64,000 nt of DNA from Pseudomonas alkylphenolica (GTDB taxonomy: Bacteria > Pseudomonadota > Gammaproteobacteria > Pseudomonadales > Pseudomonadaceae), in NCBI RefSeq assembly GCF_000746525.1, contig NZ_CP009048.1, positions 4,219,501 through 4,283,500 of the forward strand, read 5' to 3'. The position numbers were made by a program, and so were the translations under genes. Below are positions 19,501 to 26,149 of this stretch, in pieces. The notes under the pieces are model-generated. The model saw nothing but the letters and a program-made list of their open reading frames with translations, did not search any database and was not told the origin of the DNA. The stretch's first letter is position 1. Each line of letters starts with the position of its first letter.

Positions 19501-19961
19501 CCCGCTGTCGGGAATCCGATGATCGGGTCAACCCGACCGCCCACTTCGTTGAGCATGACAAAGGAATGACCACCGCCGAGCGCACCCGACGAGCCCCCAC
19601 TCCCAGGACCGGCCGCCGTCGGATCGGCATCCTGGCTCGGGTCGGCGCCCGAGGCGATGGCTTGCTGGAGTTTTTCCACATCGGTGAGTTGCGCCTGACT
19701 GGGCGCCGGCGCCTGCGGCGCATCGACTTGAGGCGCCTGGTTAACCAGCAACTGCGGGGACATCGCCAGACTGCTGTCACGGCCCAAGGTCAATTCGGCA
19801 CCATTTTGCAGATGCACAGCCACCGCACCGGCTGCCCCCGTCTGCAACTGCTCGCCGGCAAACAGCCGGTCACCTTCGGCCAGCACCCGACGTGTCCCGT
19901 CATTGGCGACGGCGAAGACCTCACCGACTACTTTGCTGACAATACCGATTAACTTGGCCAT
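13596..19961 (-). CDS. LapA/MapA-like RTX adhesin with retention module, VCBS-type repeats and VWA domain
   Basis: A 2121-residue surface protein starting at ATG 19961 (MAKLIGIVSKVVGEVFAV). Residues 1-110 form a LapA-type retention module, followed by TAAG at 115-118, the kind of site cut by the periplasmic protease LapG. Next come five cadherin/VCBS-like units of about 243-246 residues (NVLTNDVQGADRIASG; YTYTLKDADGDSSTA). A von Willebrand A domain follows, with MIDAS motif DVSGS near 1325. RTX nonapeptides (GGAGGDTL, GGDGNDIL) span about 1855-2010, and a C-terminal type I secretion signal ends the protein. Such proteins are held in the outer membrane TolC pore by the retention module and released when LapG cuts. 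The matching secretion genes start 517 bases away on the other strand. LapD and LapG are not in the window. Confidence 0.93.
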   Translation of the reverse strand: MAKLIGIVSKVVGEVFAVANDGTRRVLAEGDRLFAGEQLQTGAAGAVAVHLQNGAELTLGRDSSLAMSPQLLVNQAPQVDAPQAPAPSQAQLTDVEKLQQAIASGADPSQDADPTAAGPGSGGSSGALGGGHSFVMLNEVGGRVDPIIGFPTAGFNGFVEVPELDVGDLNNNSDALLPSPLPPVVNNPVTIEGLQVDGGELNLNEANLAQGSASDPAALTKTGSFTVVAPDGVFNLNVGGINVVTAGAVTGVGQSITTGLGNVLTITGYDAATGVVSYSYTLGITEAHPDGAGANGQGESISVAVSDTDGDVASGSLDVNVIDDMPHAVADSNAVTATESQLTLTGNVLTNDVQGADRIASGPITPQTITGTYGTLVLAADGSYTYTLNANDPDFINLKGGGTGVENFTYTLKDADGDSSTATLKIDVSNLNDPVTLNGLNIEGGELTVYEKNLSDGSNPNGSALTQGGSFTVSAPDGLQTLTVGGITVVAGGNAVGFPQSATTPQGNTLTITGYDASTGVVTYTYTLLDNEAHSSGNGTSLSESFTVVATDSDGSSANGSIDVNIVDDAPNANDDINTTTATETQLTLTGNVLSNDVQGADRIASGPITPQTITGTYGTLVLAADGSYTYTLHANDPDFVNLKGGGTGVENFTYTLKDADGDSSTANLKIDVSNLNDPVEIHGLDLCGGELTFYEKNLSDGSSPDQWALTKGGTFTVVAPDGLQTLTIGGLTLVSGGVVSALPLTGTTPLGNSMTIHSYDPSTGVIVGTFTLVDNESHTSGNTLVEQIEVVATDTDGSTGSATIDINIVDDAPKAYDDSNTTTATEAQLTLTGNVLSNDVQGADRIASGPITPQTITGTYGTLVLAADGSYTYTLHANDPDFVNLKGGGTGVENFTYTLKDADGDSSTANLKIDVSNLNDPVEIHGLDLCGGELTFYEKNLSDGSSPDQWALTKGGTFTVVAPDGLQTLTIGGLTLVSGGVVSALPLTGTTPLGNSMTIHSYDPSTGVIVGTFTLLDNESHTSGNTLVEQIEVVATDTDGSTGSATIDINIVDDAPEAYDDSNITTATETQLTLTGNVLTNDVQGADRIASGPITPQTIAGTYGTLVLAADGSYTYTLNAQDPDFVNLKGGGTGVENFTYTLKDADGDSSTATLKIDVSSVDHPVVIDGLSVNGGERTVYEKNLSDGSSPDSPALTHTGSFTVTALDGLQTLTVGGITVVSGGNVAGFPQTGTTPLGNSLTITGYNASTGVVSYTYTLLDSENHANANGINNLNEPITVTATDKDGSTAQATLDVNIVDDVAAVVGAERSVTPGQVDSNLLLIVDVSGSMNDQSGVEGKTRLQLAKDAISALLDKYDEMGDVKVQIVTFSSSASEQSEVWVSVAQAKQIVAGLSAGGGTNYDNAVAEAKSAFANAGSLTGAQNIGYFFSDGNPSSSSQGIDTDDETAWKSFLDSNGIKSYAIGLGDGVNASNLNPLAYDGSTHTNTNAVVVTDLNALNQVLSGTVQGAPITGSLMSGGTFGADGGFIKALLVDGTTYTYDPKGQGSYSASGVDRGSFDTATNTFNIKTIKGGTLLVDMDSGEFTYTPPKDTGTTVTENIGFTASDNDGDLSSANLVVNVYSNAAPVAGADHIITNILSSTITVPAEALLANDSDANNDLLSASPISFTTNWAAKGAGFTVGSGTPTVTFSGTSSNLANQLKDLPRSSFRTASNTTTAALLVNGYLGALSSGANAEDVLTVTLKKGESLKLDHDRPAGNILMEWKDENGIYQTVADGSSFTASHDGVYSIHVVNLLNLAGGNPDGLERYALTMTVDYANAQYETYNGTYTVSDGHGGTGTGNVDITYQQGSVLTGTDGHDTLLGGAGGDTLNAGAGNDVLIGGDGNDILNAGDGNDLLIGGSGNDQLDGGAGIDTASYAGASSGVTVSLANLAAQNTGGAGTDTLSGIENLIGSDYNDSLTGDGNVNLLRGGLGNDALNGGGGNDVLIGGPGNNTLTGGDGNDIFLWQQGNSGRDVVTDFTPGTDRLDLSQLLQGENATSASLDDYLHFKVTGSGAGVVSTIEVSAVAGAAPTQIIDLAGVNLAQHYGVTAGAGGVIAAGQDTATIINGMLNDHSLKVDTV
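16064..18994 (-). repeat. Tandem coding repeats of 729-738 bases inside the adhesin
   Basis: Equivalent points of the repeat (the codons around the VDDAP linker) recur at 16064, 16802, 17531, 18260 and 18995, giving periods of 738, 729, 729 and 735 bases, all multiples of three. The units starting at 16802 and 17531 are almost identical at the DNA level, including silent positions, which points to recent duplication or gene conversion. The outer units have diverged more. Confidence 0.92.
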
Positions 19962-20142
19962 GAGCGCTCTCCTCCGCTGCGGAACGGTTTTTCGCAGAAG
20001 AGCACCCTGAATCTCGCGTAGTCGGTCCACGGTGCCTGCCCTGGACCAACACCTGGAAAGCGCTGAAGGCGAAGGTCGATTTCAATGGAATCAACACCTT
20101 CGCCTGCCAGACGCTTTGTGAACGTGGAAGACGAGCTGGCGA

Positions 20143-20158
20143 TTTGGCAGCTGCCAAA
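20143..20158. promoter_or_regulatory. Perfect 16-base palindrome upstream of the adhesin gene
   Basis: TTTGGCAGCTGCCAAA reads the same on both strands and lies about 180 bases upstream of the adhesin start. It may be an operator, but no known regulator motif was recognised. It has no U-tract and no neighbouring gene end that would make it a terminator. Confidence 0.4.
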
Positions 20159-20338
20159 AAATTGTCGCCAACAACTGATCTTCCTCCATCCCCTTCGCTA
20201 CATCCGTGCCCTTTGCCGCAAAAAAAACTGAACTTTCTCTGGCGCCCGAAAAATGGACTCTAGCGCCGTATCAACGGGTCGCCTGATATGAACAATGTCG
20301 TGGATTCCTTAGACCGCATAAGTTTTTTTTCGCATAAC

Positions 20339-20385
20339 CCTTATGAAAAATTCTTCTTAGCTCGCCTTATAAATGTTCTTAGCTC
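20339..20385 (+). repeat. Imperfect tandem direct repeat (operator candidate)
   Basis: Two units, 20339-20363 and 20365-20385, each begin CCTTAT and end TTCTTAGCTC. The ten-base cores start at 20354 and 20376, 22 bases apart, close to two helical turns, so two protein molecules could bind on one face of the DNA. The repeat lies about 95-140 bases before the TolC-family gene. Confidence 0.45.
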
Positions 20386-20424
20386 TGTTGTTACAAGCCT
20401 GAAACGGTTTGACCTTAAAAGTTC

Positions 20425-20438
20425 GTCAAAAATATGAC
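20425..20438. promoter_or_regulatory. Candidate FleQ-binding box
   Basis: GTCAAAAATATGAC matches 11 of 14 positions of the FleQ consensus as I recall it (GTCAATAAATTGAC), with both GTCA/TGAC arms intact. The palindrome extends to TCGTCA/TGACGA. It lies 41 bases before the chosen start of the TolC-family gene and 464 bases before the adhesin start. FleQ is the c-di-GMP-responsive regulator of flagella, matrix genes and lapA-type adhesins in Pseudomonas. Confidence 0.5.
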
Positions 20439-20478
20439 GACAGCAACACCAAAATTTGAGATCAGGGAGAAGTACCCC

Positions 20479-21852
20479 ATGCGCGTTTTGACCCCCATCA
20501 CCGGCGCAATTCTATTGGCCATGGCATGTGCCAATGCTCAGGCGATGTCGCTTACGGAAGCTGTGCAAAGCGCCGTGGACCAACATCCGGAAATCAACGC
20601 CAGCCGTAACAATCGCTTATCCGCAGACGAAGACGTCAAGGTTGCCAAAGGCGGCTGGTATCCCCGCGTCGACCTGGTTGCCGGCTACGGTCGGCAGAAG
20701 TCGGATAACACCAACACTCGCTTCACCAATCCCGACGGCACATCCAATCACAACAAGGAAACCCTGAACTACACTCAGTCCGACCTGCGCTTGCGGCAGA
20801 TGCTGTTCGACGGTTTCAACACCTCGAACGAAGTCGGCCGTACCGAAGCGGTGGTCAACTCCCGCGCCTACTACACCCAGGCAACCGCCCAAAGCATCAG
20901 CCTGCGCGCTGTCGAGGTGTACCTGGAGGTGCTCAAGCGCCGGGAGCTGGTGACCCTGGCCAAGAACAACCTGCAGGCTCACCTGCGCGTCAACGATCAG
21001 ATCGGTTTGCGTAGCGAACGGGGTGTAGGCAGCACCGCCGACCTTGACCAGTCCACCGCCCGTCGCGCCCTGGCGGAAAACAACCTGTACACCGCCGAAG
21101 TCGACCTGGCTGATGCCGAAGCCAATTTCTACAGCGTCATCGGCCGCGTCCCCGACGAGCTGGAAACACCGGTCACCATCAAGGGCGAGATGCCTGCCAG
21201 CCTGCTCGACGCACGTCAGGACATGCTTGAGCACAACCCCTACCTGAAGTCGGCCCAGGCTGATGTACAAGCCGCCGAGCAGCAATACGAAGTGGCCAAA
21301 TCTCCGTTCTATCCACGCCTGGATGCGGTGTTGGCCACCGGTGCCAACAACAACACCGCAGGCCAGGTCGGTCACGACAACAACGACTGGCAAGCCGGTG
21401 TCGAGCTCAGCTACAACCTGTTCCGCGGCGGCAGCGACAAGGCCCGCCTGCAGTCGGATGCGCACAAGATCAACCAGGCCATGGACATCCGCAACAATGC
21501 CTTGCGCACCCTCAACGAGGACCTGGCACTGTCCTGGAACGCCATGACCAATGCCCGTAAGCAAACCCCGACCGCCCGCGAGTACGCTGACACCACTACC
21601 CGGGTGCGCGCGGCTTACCAGGATCAGTTCGGCCTCGGCCAACGGACCCTGCTCGACTTGCTCGACAGTGAAAACGAGCTGTACAACGCCAACCGTCGCT
21701 ACACCGAGGTGCGCTATATCGAGGAGTTCTCGATGTACCGGGTGTTGGCCAACATGGGTGAACTGCTGAACAAGCAACGCATCTCGCTGCCGCCTGAGGC
21801 GATTGCCCAGAGTGAAGTGAAGAGCGAAGCACGTCTGCCCGACATGCGCTAA
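20479..21852 (+). CDS. TolC family outer membrane protein of the adhesin type I secretion system
   Basis: A 457-residue protein starting at ATG 20479 with AGGGAGA upstream, which gives a clean signal peptide (MRVLTPITGAILLAMACANAQA). An in-frame ATG 45 bases earlier has no ribosome site and would overlap the FleQ-like box. Two TolC repeats are visible: SLTEAVQSAVDQHPEINASRNN at the mature N-terminus and a second near residue 250 (LEHNPYLKSAQADVQAAEQQY). The GQRTLLDLLDSENELYNANRRY motif is typical of LapE/AggA-type proteins. It forms the trimeric outer membrane channel in which a retention-module adhesin can be parked. It is first in an operon with the ABC and HlyD genes (30- and 12-base gaps). 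Confidence 0.92.
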   Translation: MRVLTPITGAILLAMACANAQAMSLTEAVQSAVDQHPEINASRNNRLSADEDVKVAKGGWYPRVDLVAGYGRQKSDNTNTRFTNPDGTSNHNKETLNYTQSDLRLRQMLFDGFNTSNEVGRTEAVVNSRAYYTQATAQSISLRAVEVYLEVLKRRELVTLAKNNLQAHLRVNDQIGLRSERGVGSTADLDQSTARRALAENNLYTAEVDLADAEANFYSVIGRVPDELETPVTIKGEMPASLLDARQDMLEHNPYLKSAQADVQAAEQQYEVAKSPFYPRLDAVLATGANNNTAGQVGHDNNDWQAGVELSYNLFRGGSDKARLQSDAHKINQAMDIRNNALRTLNEDLALSWNAMTNARKQTPTAREYADTTTRVRAAYQDQFGLGQRTLLDLLDSENELYNANRRYTEVRYIEEFSMYRVLANMGELLNKQRISLPPEAIAQSEVKSEARLPDMR

Positions 21853-21881
21853 GCCGCAATCTGCTGCAGGAGTAGGCCATT

Positions 21882-24038
21882 GTGACCAGCATGCAACCTG
21901 CGAGCTCGGCGGCGGATCCGCGCCTGAGTTTCGATGACCCGTTACTCGATGGTTTGCTGATTCTCTGCAAGCTGCACGGTTGCACGCTCAGCCGTGCCGG
22001 CCTGAGTGCCGGCCTGCCCTTGGCCCAGCAGCGTTTGAGCCTCGACCTGCTGCCACGCGCCGCCGCCCGCGCCGGTTTGCAGGCGCGCGTGCTGCGCCGG
22101 GAACTGGACGCTATTTCGGCGCTCAACCTGCCAGTGCTATTGCTGCTCAAACAGGGCCGCTGCGCCGTGCTGCGGCGCTGGGGCGATGATGGCAAGGCGT
22201 TGATCCTGCCCAGCGAGGCGGAAGGTGGCGAACAATGGGTCAGCCGCGAGGAACTGGCCGAGGCCTATAGCGGCGAAGCGCTGTTCGCCCGTCCCCGGCA
22301 TGAGCTCGAAGACCTGCGCGCGCCGTTGATGCCGCGGGTCAATGCCTGGTTTCGCGACACCCTGAAACTGTCACGCTGGCTTTACAGCGATGCACTGCTG
22401 GCCAGTTTGTTGATCAACCTGCTCGGCCTGATGGTGCCGTTGTTCGTTATGCAGACCTACGACCGGGTCGTACCCAACCAGGCCATCTCGACCCTCTGGG
22501 TACTGGTGGTCGGCCTGTTGATCGGCACCCTGTTCGAACTGATTCTGCGAGTGGTGCGCGCCCACCTGCTGGATCAGGCCGGGAAAAAGACTGACCTGAT
22601 TCTCTCGGCAACATTGTTCGAGCGCATTACCGGCATGTCGATGAAGGCCCGCCCGGCCACCATCGGTGGTTTTGCACAAAGCATCCATGACTTCCAGGGC
22701 CTGCGCGAATTTCTCACCGCCGTGACCCTGACCAGCATCATCGACCTGCCCTTCGTGGTGCTGATGCTCCTGGTGATCGGCCTGCTCGGCGGCTGGCTGG
22801 TGGTGATTCCGCTGGTTGCCTTTCCCGTCACCATTATCTTCGCCCTGCTGATTCAGGTACGTCTGCGCGACACCGTGCAAAAGAGCCTGGCCCTGGGGGC
22901 GGTGCGCCAGGCCCTGCTGATCGAAACCCTCGGCGGCCTGGAAACCCTTAAAGCCTGCAGCGCCGAGAGTGAGCGCCAGTACCAATGGGAAAGCACCCAC
23001 GGCGCCCTGACCCGCCTCGACGCCCATGCCCGAAATCTGTCGGCGCTGGCCACCAACGGTACGTTGTTCATCCAGCAATTCTGCGGCATGGCGACCATTG
23101 TTGCCGGGGTCTACAGCATCATTGCCGGTAACCTCAGTGTCGGTGCCCTGGTCGCCAGCTACATGCTCGGCAGCCGGGTACTGGCCCCGCTGGGCCAGAT
23201 CGCCGGGTTGATTACCCGTTATCAGCAGGCGCAGCTGACCATGCGCAGTACCGACGCGTTGATGGCCCTGCCGCAAGAGCGTCAGGCAGGGCAGCAACCG
23301 CTGGAGCGCACCCAGCTGCACGGCGCCCTTGAGGTCAGCCATGTCAGCTTTCGCTATACCGGGCAGAACGCCGCCGCGCTCAATGCCGTGAATTTCAGCG
23401 TCAAACCCGGCGAGCGCATCGGCATCATCGGCCGCAGCGGTTCGGGCAAAAGCACCCTGGCCCGCTTATTGATGGGGTTTTATGCGCCGGACGAAGGACA
23501 AATCCTGCTCGACAACCTCGACCTGCGCCAACTCGATATCGCCGACCTGCGCAACCAGATCGGCTATGTCGCCCATGACCTGCCGCTGCTGGCCGGCAGT
23601 CTGCGCGACAACCTCACCCTCGGCGCGCGCTATGTGAGTGATGCACGCATGCTGGAAGTCGCCGAACTGACTGGCGTCAGTGAACTGGCGCGCCAGCATC
23701 CGCAAGGTTTCGATCGCCCGGTCGGTGAGCGCGGTCAGTTGCTGTCCGGTGGCCAGCGCCAGTCTGTGCTGCTGGCCCGGGCGATGCTGCTGGAGCCGCC
23801 GATCATGATCCTCGACGAACCCACCAGCCACATGGACAACGCCAGCGAAGACCAGCTTCGCCAACGCTTGCATGGCTGGGTCCAGGGCAAGACCCTGCTA
23901 CTGGTCACCCACCGTACTTCGATGCTCAGTCTGGTCGACCGCCTGCTGGTGCTGGACAACGGCAAGGTGGTAGCCGACGGGCCGAAGGAAGCGGTTATCG
24001 ATGCACTGCGCAAAGGCCGGGTTGGTTCGGCCATCTAG
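21882..24038 (+). CDS. Type I secretion ABC transporter, permease/ATPase (LapB-like)
   Basis: A 718-residue inner membrane protein with a GTG start at 21882 preceded by CAGGAG; ATG 21891 is a possible alternative. Residues 20-140 form a C39-like domain without a recognisable catalytic Cys-His pair, as in HlyB/LapB exporters that do not cut their substrate. Six membrane helices cover about 160-440. The ATPase has Walker A GRSGSGKST at about 517-525, signature LSGGQRQ near 621 and Walker B IMILDEPT near 641, with H-loop VTHRTS. It powers export of the divergently encoded RTX adhesin. Confidence 0.93.
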   Translation: MTSMQPASSAADPRLSFDDPLLDGLLILCKLHGCTLSRAGLSAGLPLAQQRLSLDLLPRAAARAGLQARVLRRELDAISALNLPVLLLLKQGRCAVLRRWGDDGKALILPSEAEGGEQWVSREELAEAYSGEALFARPRHELEDLRAPLMPRVNAWFRDTLKLSRWLYSDALLASLLINLLGLMVPLFVMQTYDRVVPNQAISTLWVLVVGLLIGTLFELILRVVRAHLLDQAGKKTDLILSATLFERITGMSMKARPATIGGFAQSIHDFQGLREFLTAVTLTSIIDLPFVVLMLLVIGLLGGWLVVIPLVAFPVTIIFALLIQVRLRDTVQKSLALGAVRQALLIETLGGLETLKACSAESERQYQWESTHGALTRLDAHARNLSALATNGTLFIQQFCGMATIVAGVYSIIAGNLSVGALVASYMLGSRVLAPLGQIAGLITRYQQAQLTMRSTDALMALPQERQAGQQPLERTQLHGALEVSHVSFRYTGQNAAALNAVNFSVKPGERIGIIGRSGSGKSTLARLLMGFYAPDEGQILLDNLDLRQLDIADLRNQIGYVAHDLPLLAGSLRDNLTLGARYVSDARMLEVAELTGVSELARQHPQGFDRPVGERGQLLSGGQRQSVLLARAMLLEPPIMILDEPTSHMDNASEDQLRQRLHGWVQGKTLLLVTHRTSMLSLVDRLLVLDNGKVVADGPKEAVIDALRKGRVGSAI

Positions 24039-24049
24039 GGGATCTCGTC

Positions 24050-25405
24050 ATGTCCATCAGCCAAGGCTTGCGCAGTTACTTCCAGAGCTTCGGCAAAACC
24101 GCCGAACGCGACTACATGCCGGACGTGGCCGGCGCAACTTTGCAAGACTCGCCGCGCCTGTCGCGCATCACCGTATGGCTGGCGGCCGCCTTGTTGCTGG
24201 TGGCCCTGACCTGGGCCTGGTTCGCGGTGCTGGATGAAGTCACCATGGGCGAAGGCAAGGCGATCCCGTCGAGCAAGGTGCAAGTGATCCAGAACCTGGA
24301 AGGCGGCATCGTCACCGAAATCTTTGTTCGCGAAGGGCAGATGGTCAACAAGGGCGATACCTTGCTGCGCCTGGACGACACGCGCTTTCTGTCCAACAAG
24401 GGCGAGAGCGAAGCGGATCGCTATGCCCTCACCGCCCAGGTCGAACGCCTGTCGGCCGAGGCTGAGGGGCGCCCCTTCGAAGTCTCTGAAGAAGTACGCA
24501 GCAAAGCGCCGCAGGTGGCCGAGGACGAGCTGTCGTTGTACCAGTCCCGGCAACGCCGCCTGACCAGCGAAAAGCAGACCCTCAGCGAGCAGCTACGGCA
24601 GAAGACCCAGGAGCTGGCCGAGTTCCGCTCCAAGGCCGAGCAGTACCGCTCGGCGCTGGCCCTGCTGCAGCAAGAACTGAACATGTCGACGCCGCTGGTG
24701 GGCACCGGGGCGATTTCCCCCGTGGAGATCCTGCGCCTCAAGCGCAGCACCGTGGAAGCCCGTGGTTCGCTGAACGCCACCACCCTGGCCATTCCCCGCG
24801 CCGAGGCGGCGGTGGCGGAGATCAAGAGCAAGATCGAAGAATCGGAAGCCGGTTTCCGTTCGGAAGCGGCCAAGGAGCTCAACGAGAAACGCACCGACCT
24901 GTCGAAAATCACTGCATCAAGCATCGCCATCGATGACCGGGTCACGCGCACCACGGTGGTTTCGCCGGTGCATGGCATCATCAAGCTGCTCAAGGTCAAC
25001 ACCATCGGAGGCGTGGTCCAGCCGGGCAGCGATCTGCTGGAGATCGTGCCGCTGGAAGACAATCTGCTGATCGAAGCCAGGGTGCGCCCGCAGGACGTTG
25101 CCTTCCTGCACCCGGGGCAGCCGGCAATGGTCAAGTTCAGCGCCTACGACTACACCATCTATGGCGGCCTGAAGGCCAAGCTGGAACTGATCAGCGCCGA
25201 CACCGTCACCGATGACAAAGGTAATTCGTTCTACCTGATTCAGGTTCGCACCGACAAAAACCACCTGGGTGGCGATAACAAACCTTTGCTGATCATTCCC
25301 GGGATGACCGCCACGGTGGATATCATCACCGGGCATAAGAGTGTGCTGGATTATTTGCTCAAACCGGTGCTCAAGGCGCGCACTGAAGCCATGCGTGAAC
25401 GTTGA
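24050..25405 (+). CDS. HlyD family type I secretion periplasmic adaptor (LapC-like)
   Basis: A 451-residue membrane fusion protein. It has a short cytoplasmic N-terminus, one membrane helix (VWLAAALLLVALTWAWFAV, about 43-61), then a lipoyl half-motif (VQVIQNLEGGIVTEIFVREGQMVNKGDTLLRLD). A long coiled coil follows (about 120-290), then the second lipoyl half (VSPVHGIIKLLKVNTIGGVVQPG) and a beta-barrel domain. It joins the ABC transporter to the TolC-family pore. It starts 12 bases after the ABC gene and ends the operon; a REP doublet follows. Confidence 0.94.
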   Translation: MSISQGLRSYFQSFGKTAERDYMPDVAGATLQDSPRLSRITVWLAAALLLVALTWAWFAVLDEVTMGEGKAIPSSKVQVIQNLEGGIVTEIFVREGQMVNKGDTLLRLDDTRFLSNKGESEADRYALTAQVERLSAEAEGRPFEVSEEVRSKAPQVAEDELSLYQSRQRRLTSEKQTLSEQLRQKTQELAEFRSKAEQYRSALALLQQELNMSTPLVGTGAISPVEILRLKRSTVEARGSLNATTLAIPRAEAAVAEIKSKIEESEAGFRSEAAKELNEKRTDLSKITASSIAIDDRVTRTTVVSPVHGIIKLLKVNTIGGVVQPGSDLLEIVPLEDNLLIEARVRPQDVAFLHPGQPAMVKFSAYDYTIYGGLKAKLELISADTVTDDKGNSFYLIQVRTDKNHLGGDNKPLLIIPGMTATVDIITGHKSVLDYLLKPVLKARTEAMRER

Positions 25406-25407
25406 GC

Positions 25408-25469
25408 ATCGCGGGGCAAGCCCGCTCCCACCGGAGGGGCTCTCTGTGGGAGCGGGCTTGCCCCGCGAT
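25408..25469. repeat. REP doublet (REPIN)
   Basis: Inverted REP arms with a spacer of about 12 bases, filling the gap between the convergent HlyD-type and DTW genes and ending 3 bases from the DTW stop codon. Confidence 0.9.
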
Positions 25470-25471
25470 AA

Positions 25472-26071
25472 TCAACGCAAATGATTACGCTCGTACGTCT
25501 CGCGCCCCATCGCCTCGATCTGCCCTTCGATCAACGCCTCGAACGGTTTAAGCAACGCATCGAAACAGACCGGCGCCTCCAGCACATTCAGCGCCTGCAC
25601 CACCGCCTCCAGGGTCGACAGCGCCCCATCAGCCGGTGCTTTGCGCAAACGGTAGCGCGAAGGCAGGACCTGGGCCAGCGTCACCCGCGGCAAGGCTGCC
25701 AGCAACGGATTCATGTGCAGCAGCTTGCTCGCCTTGCGCCAGGTGCCATCGGGCACCACCAGCAGCCATGGGCGTTGATCCTGATCGTCGGCATAAGCAG
25801 CCAGAGGCTGAGCCTGATCGCCGGGAAACAGCAACGCACTGCGATACCCCGGCACCTCGATCAGCGCGGCCAGATCCTCGAACGCCTCACCTACGCGCAA
25901 TTCACTGTTACGCAAACCCAATGCCGCCAGTTTCGCGGTATTGAGGGCATGACGTACTTCACTCGGATGCTGCAACACCAGCACACGGGTGCGGCTATCT
26001 AGGGACGGGATCAACGGGCAAAGGCAATGGGCTTGTGGGCGCAGGCAGCGCTCGCACTGGATTCTGGACAT
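25472..26071 (-). CDS. DTW domain tRNA-uridine aminocarboxypropyltransferase
   Basis: A 199-residue protein starting at ATG 26071 with AGGAGA upstream; an in-frame ATG 21 bases earlier lacks such a site. The N-terminus carries a zinc-knuckle cysteine set (CERCLRPQAHCLC), and the family motif appears as PDGTWRKASKLL near residue 120, followed by YRLRKAP. DTW enzymes (TapT/TuaA types) transfer the 3-amino-3-carboxypropyl group of S-adenosylmethionine to a tRNA uridine, giving acp3U47 in E. coli. The second position of the eponymous D-T-W here reads D-G-T-W. It is a single gene. Confidence 0.88.
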   Translation of the reverse strand: MSRIQCERCLRPQAHCLCPLIPSLDSRTRVLVLQHPSEVRHALNTAKLAALGLRNSELRVGEAFEDLAALIEVPGYRSALLFPGDQAQPLAAYADDQDQRPWLLVVPDGTWRKASKLLHMNPLLAALPRVTLAQVLPSRYRLRKAPADGALSTLEAVVQALNVLEAPVCFDALLKPFEALIEGQIEAMGRETYERNHLR

Positions 26072-26149
26072 CGGGTTCTCCTGGACGGGCAAAGTGTGCC
26101 ACAGCAGTCCCGGAAAAAGCCCACTTCCCTGTGGGAGAGATAAAAGGTG

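Larger units (their letters stand above)
19962..20478. promoter_or_regulatory. Divergent regulatory region between adhesin and its secretion operon
   Basis: This is 517 bases without a convincing gene, with AT-rich stretches unlike the flanking coding DNA. It holds a 16-base perfect palindrome at 20143-20158, an imperfect tandem repeat at 20339-20385 and a FleQ-like box at 20425-20438. Promoters for both directions must lie here; I could not assign -10/-35 elements with confidence. Confidence 0.7.

Noticed and set aside
16470..19952. Open frame of about 1160 codons antisense to the adhesin
   Set aside because: It exists because the repetitive adhesin coding DNA lacks stops on the other strand; its product is low-complexity, repeats with the same 729-base period and has no family motif.
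13596..19961. CRISPR-like regular repeats
   Set aside because: Periods of 729-738 bases inside one coding frame are protein domain repeats; there are no 20-40 base repeats with unique spacers and no cas genes.
20434..20478. Upstream ATG at 20434 as start of the TolC-family gene
   Set aside because: It would place 15 residues before a typical signal peptide, has no ribosome site and overlaps the palindromic FleQ-like box; ATG 20479 has AGGGAGA.
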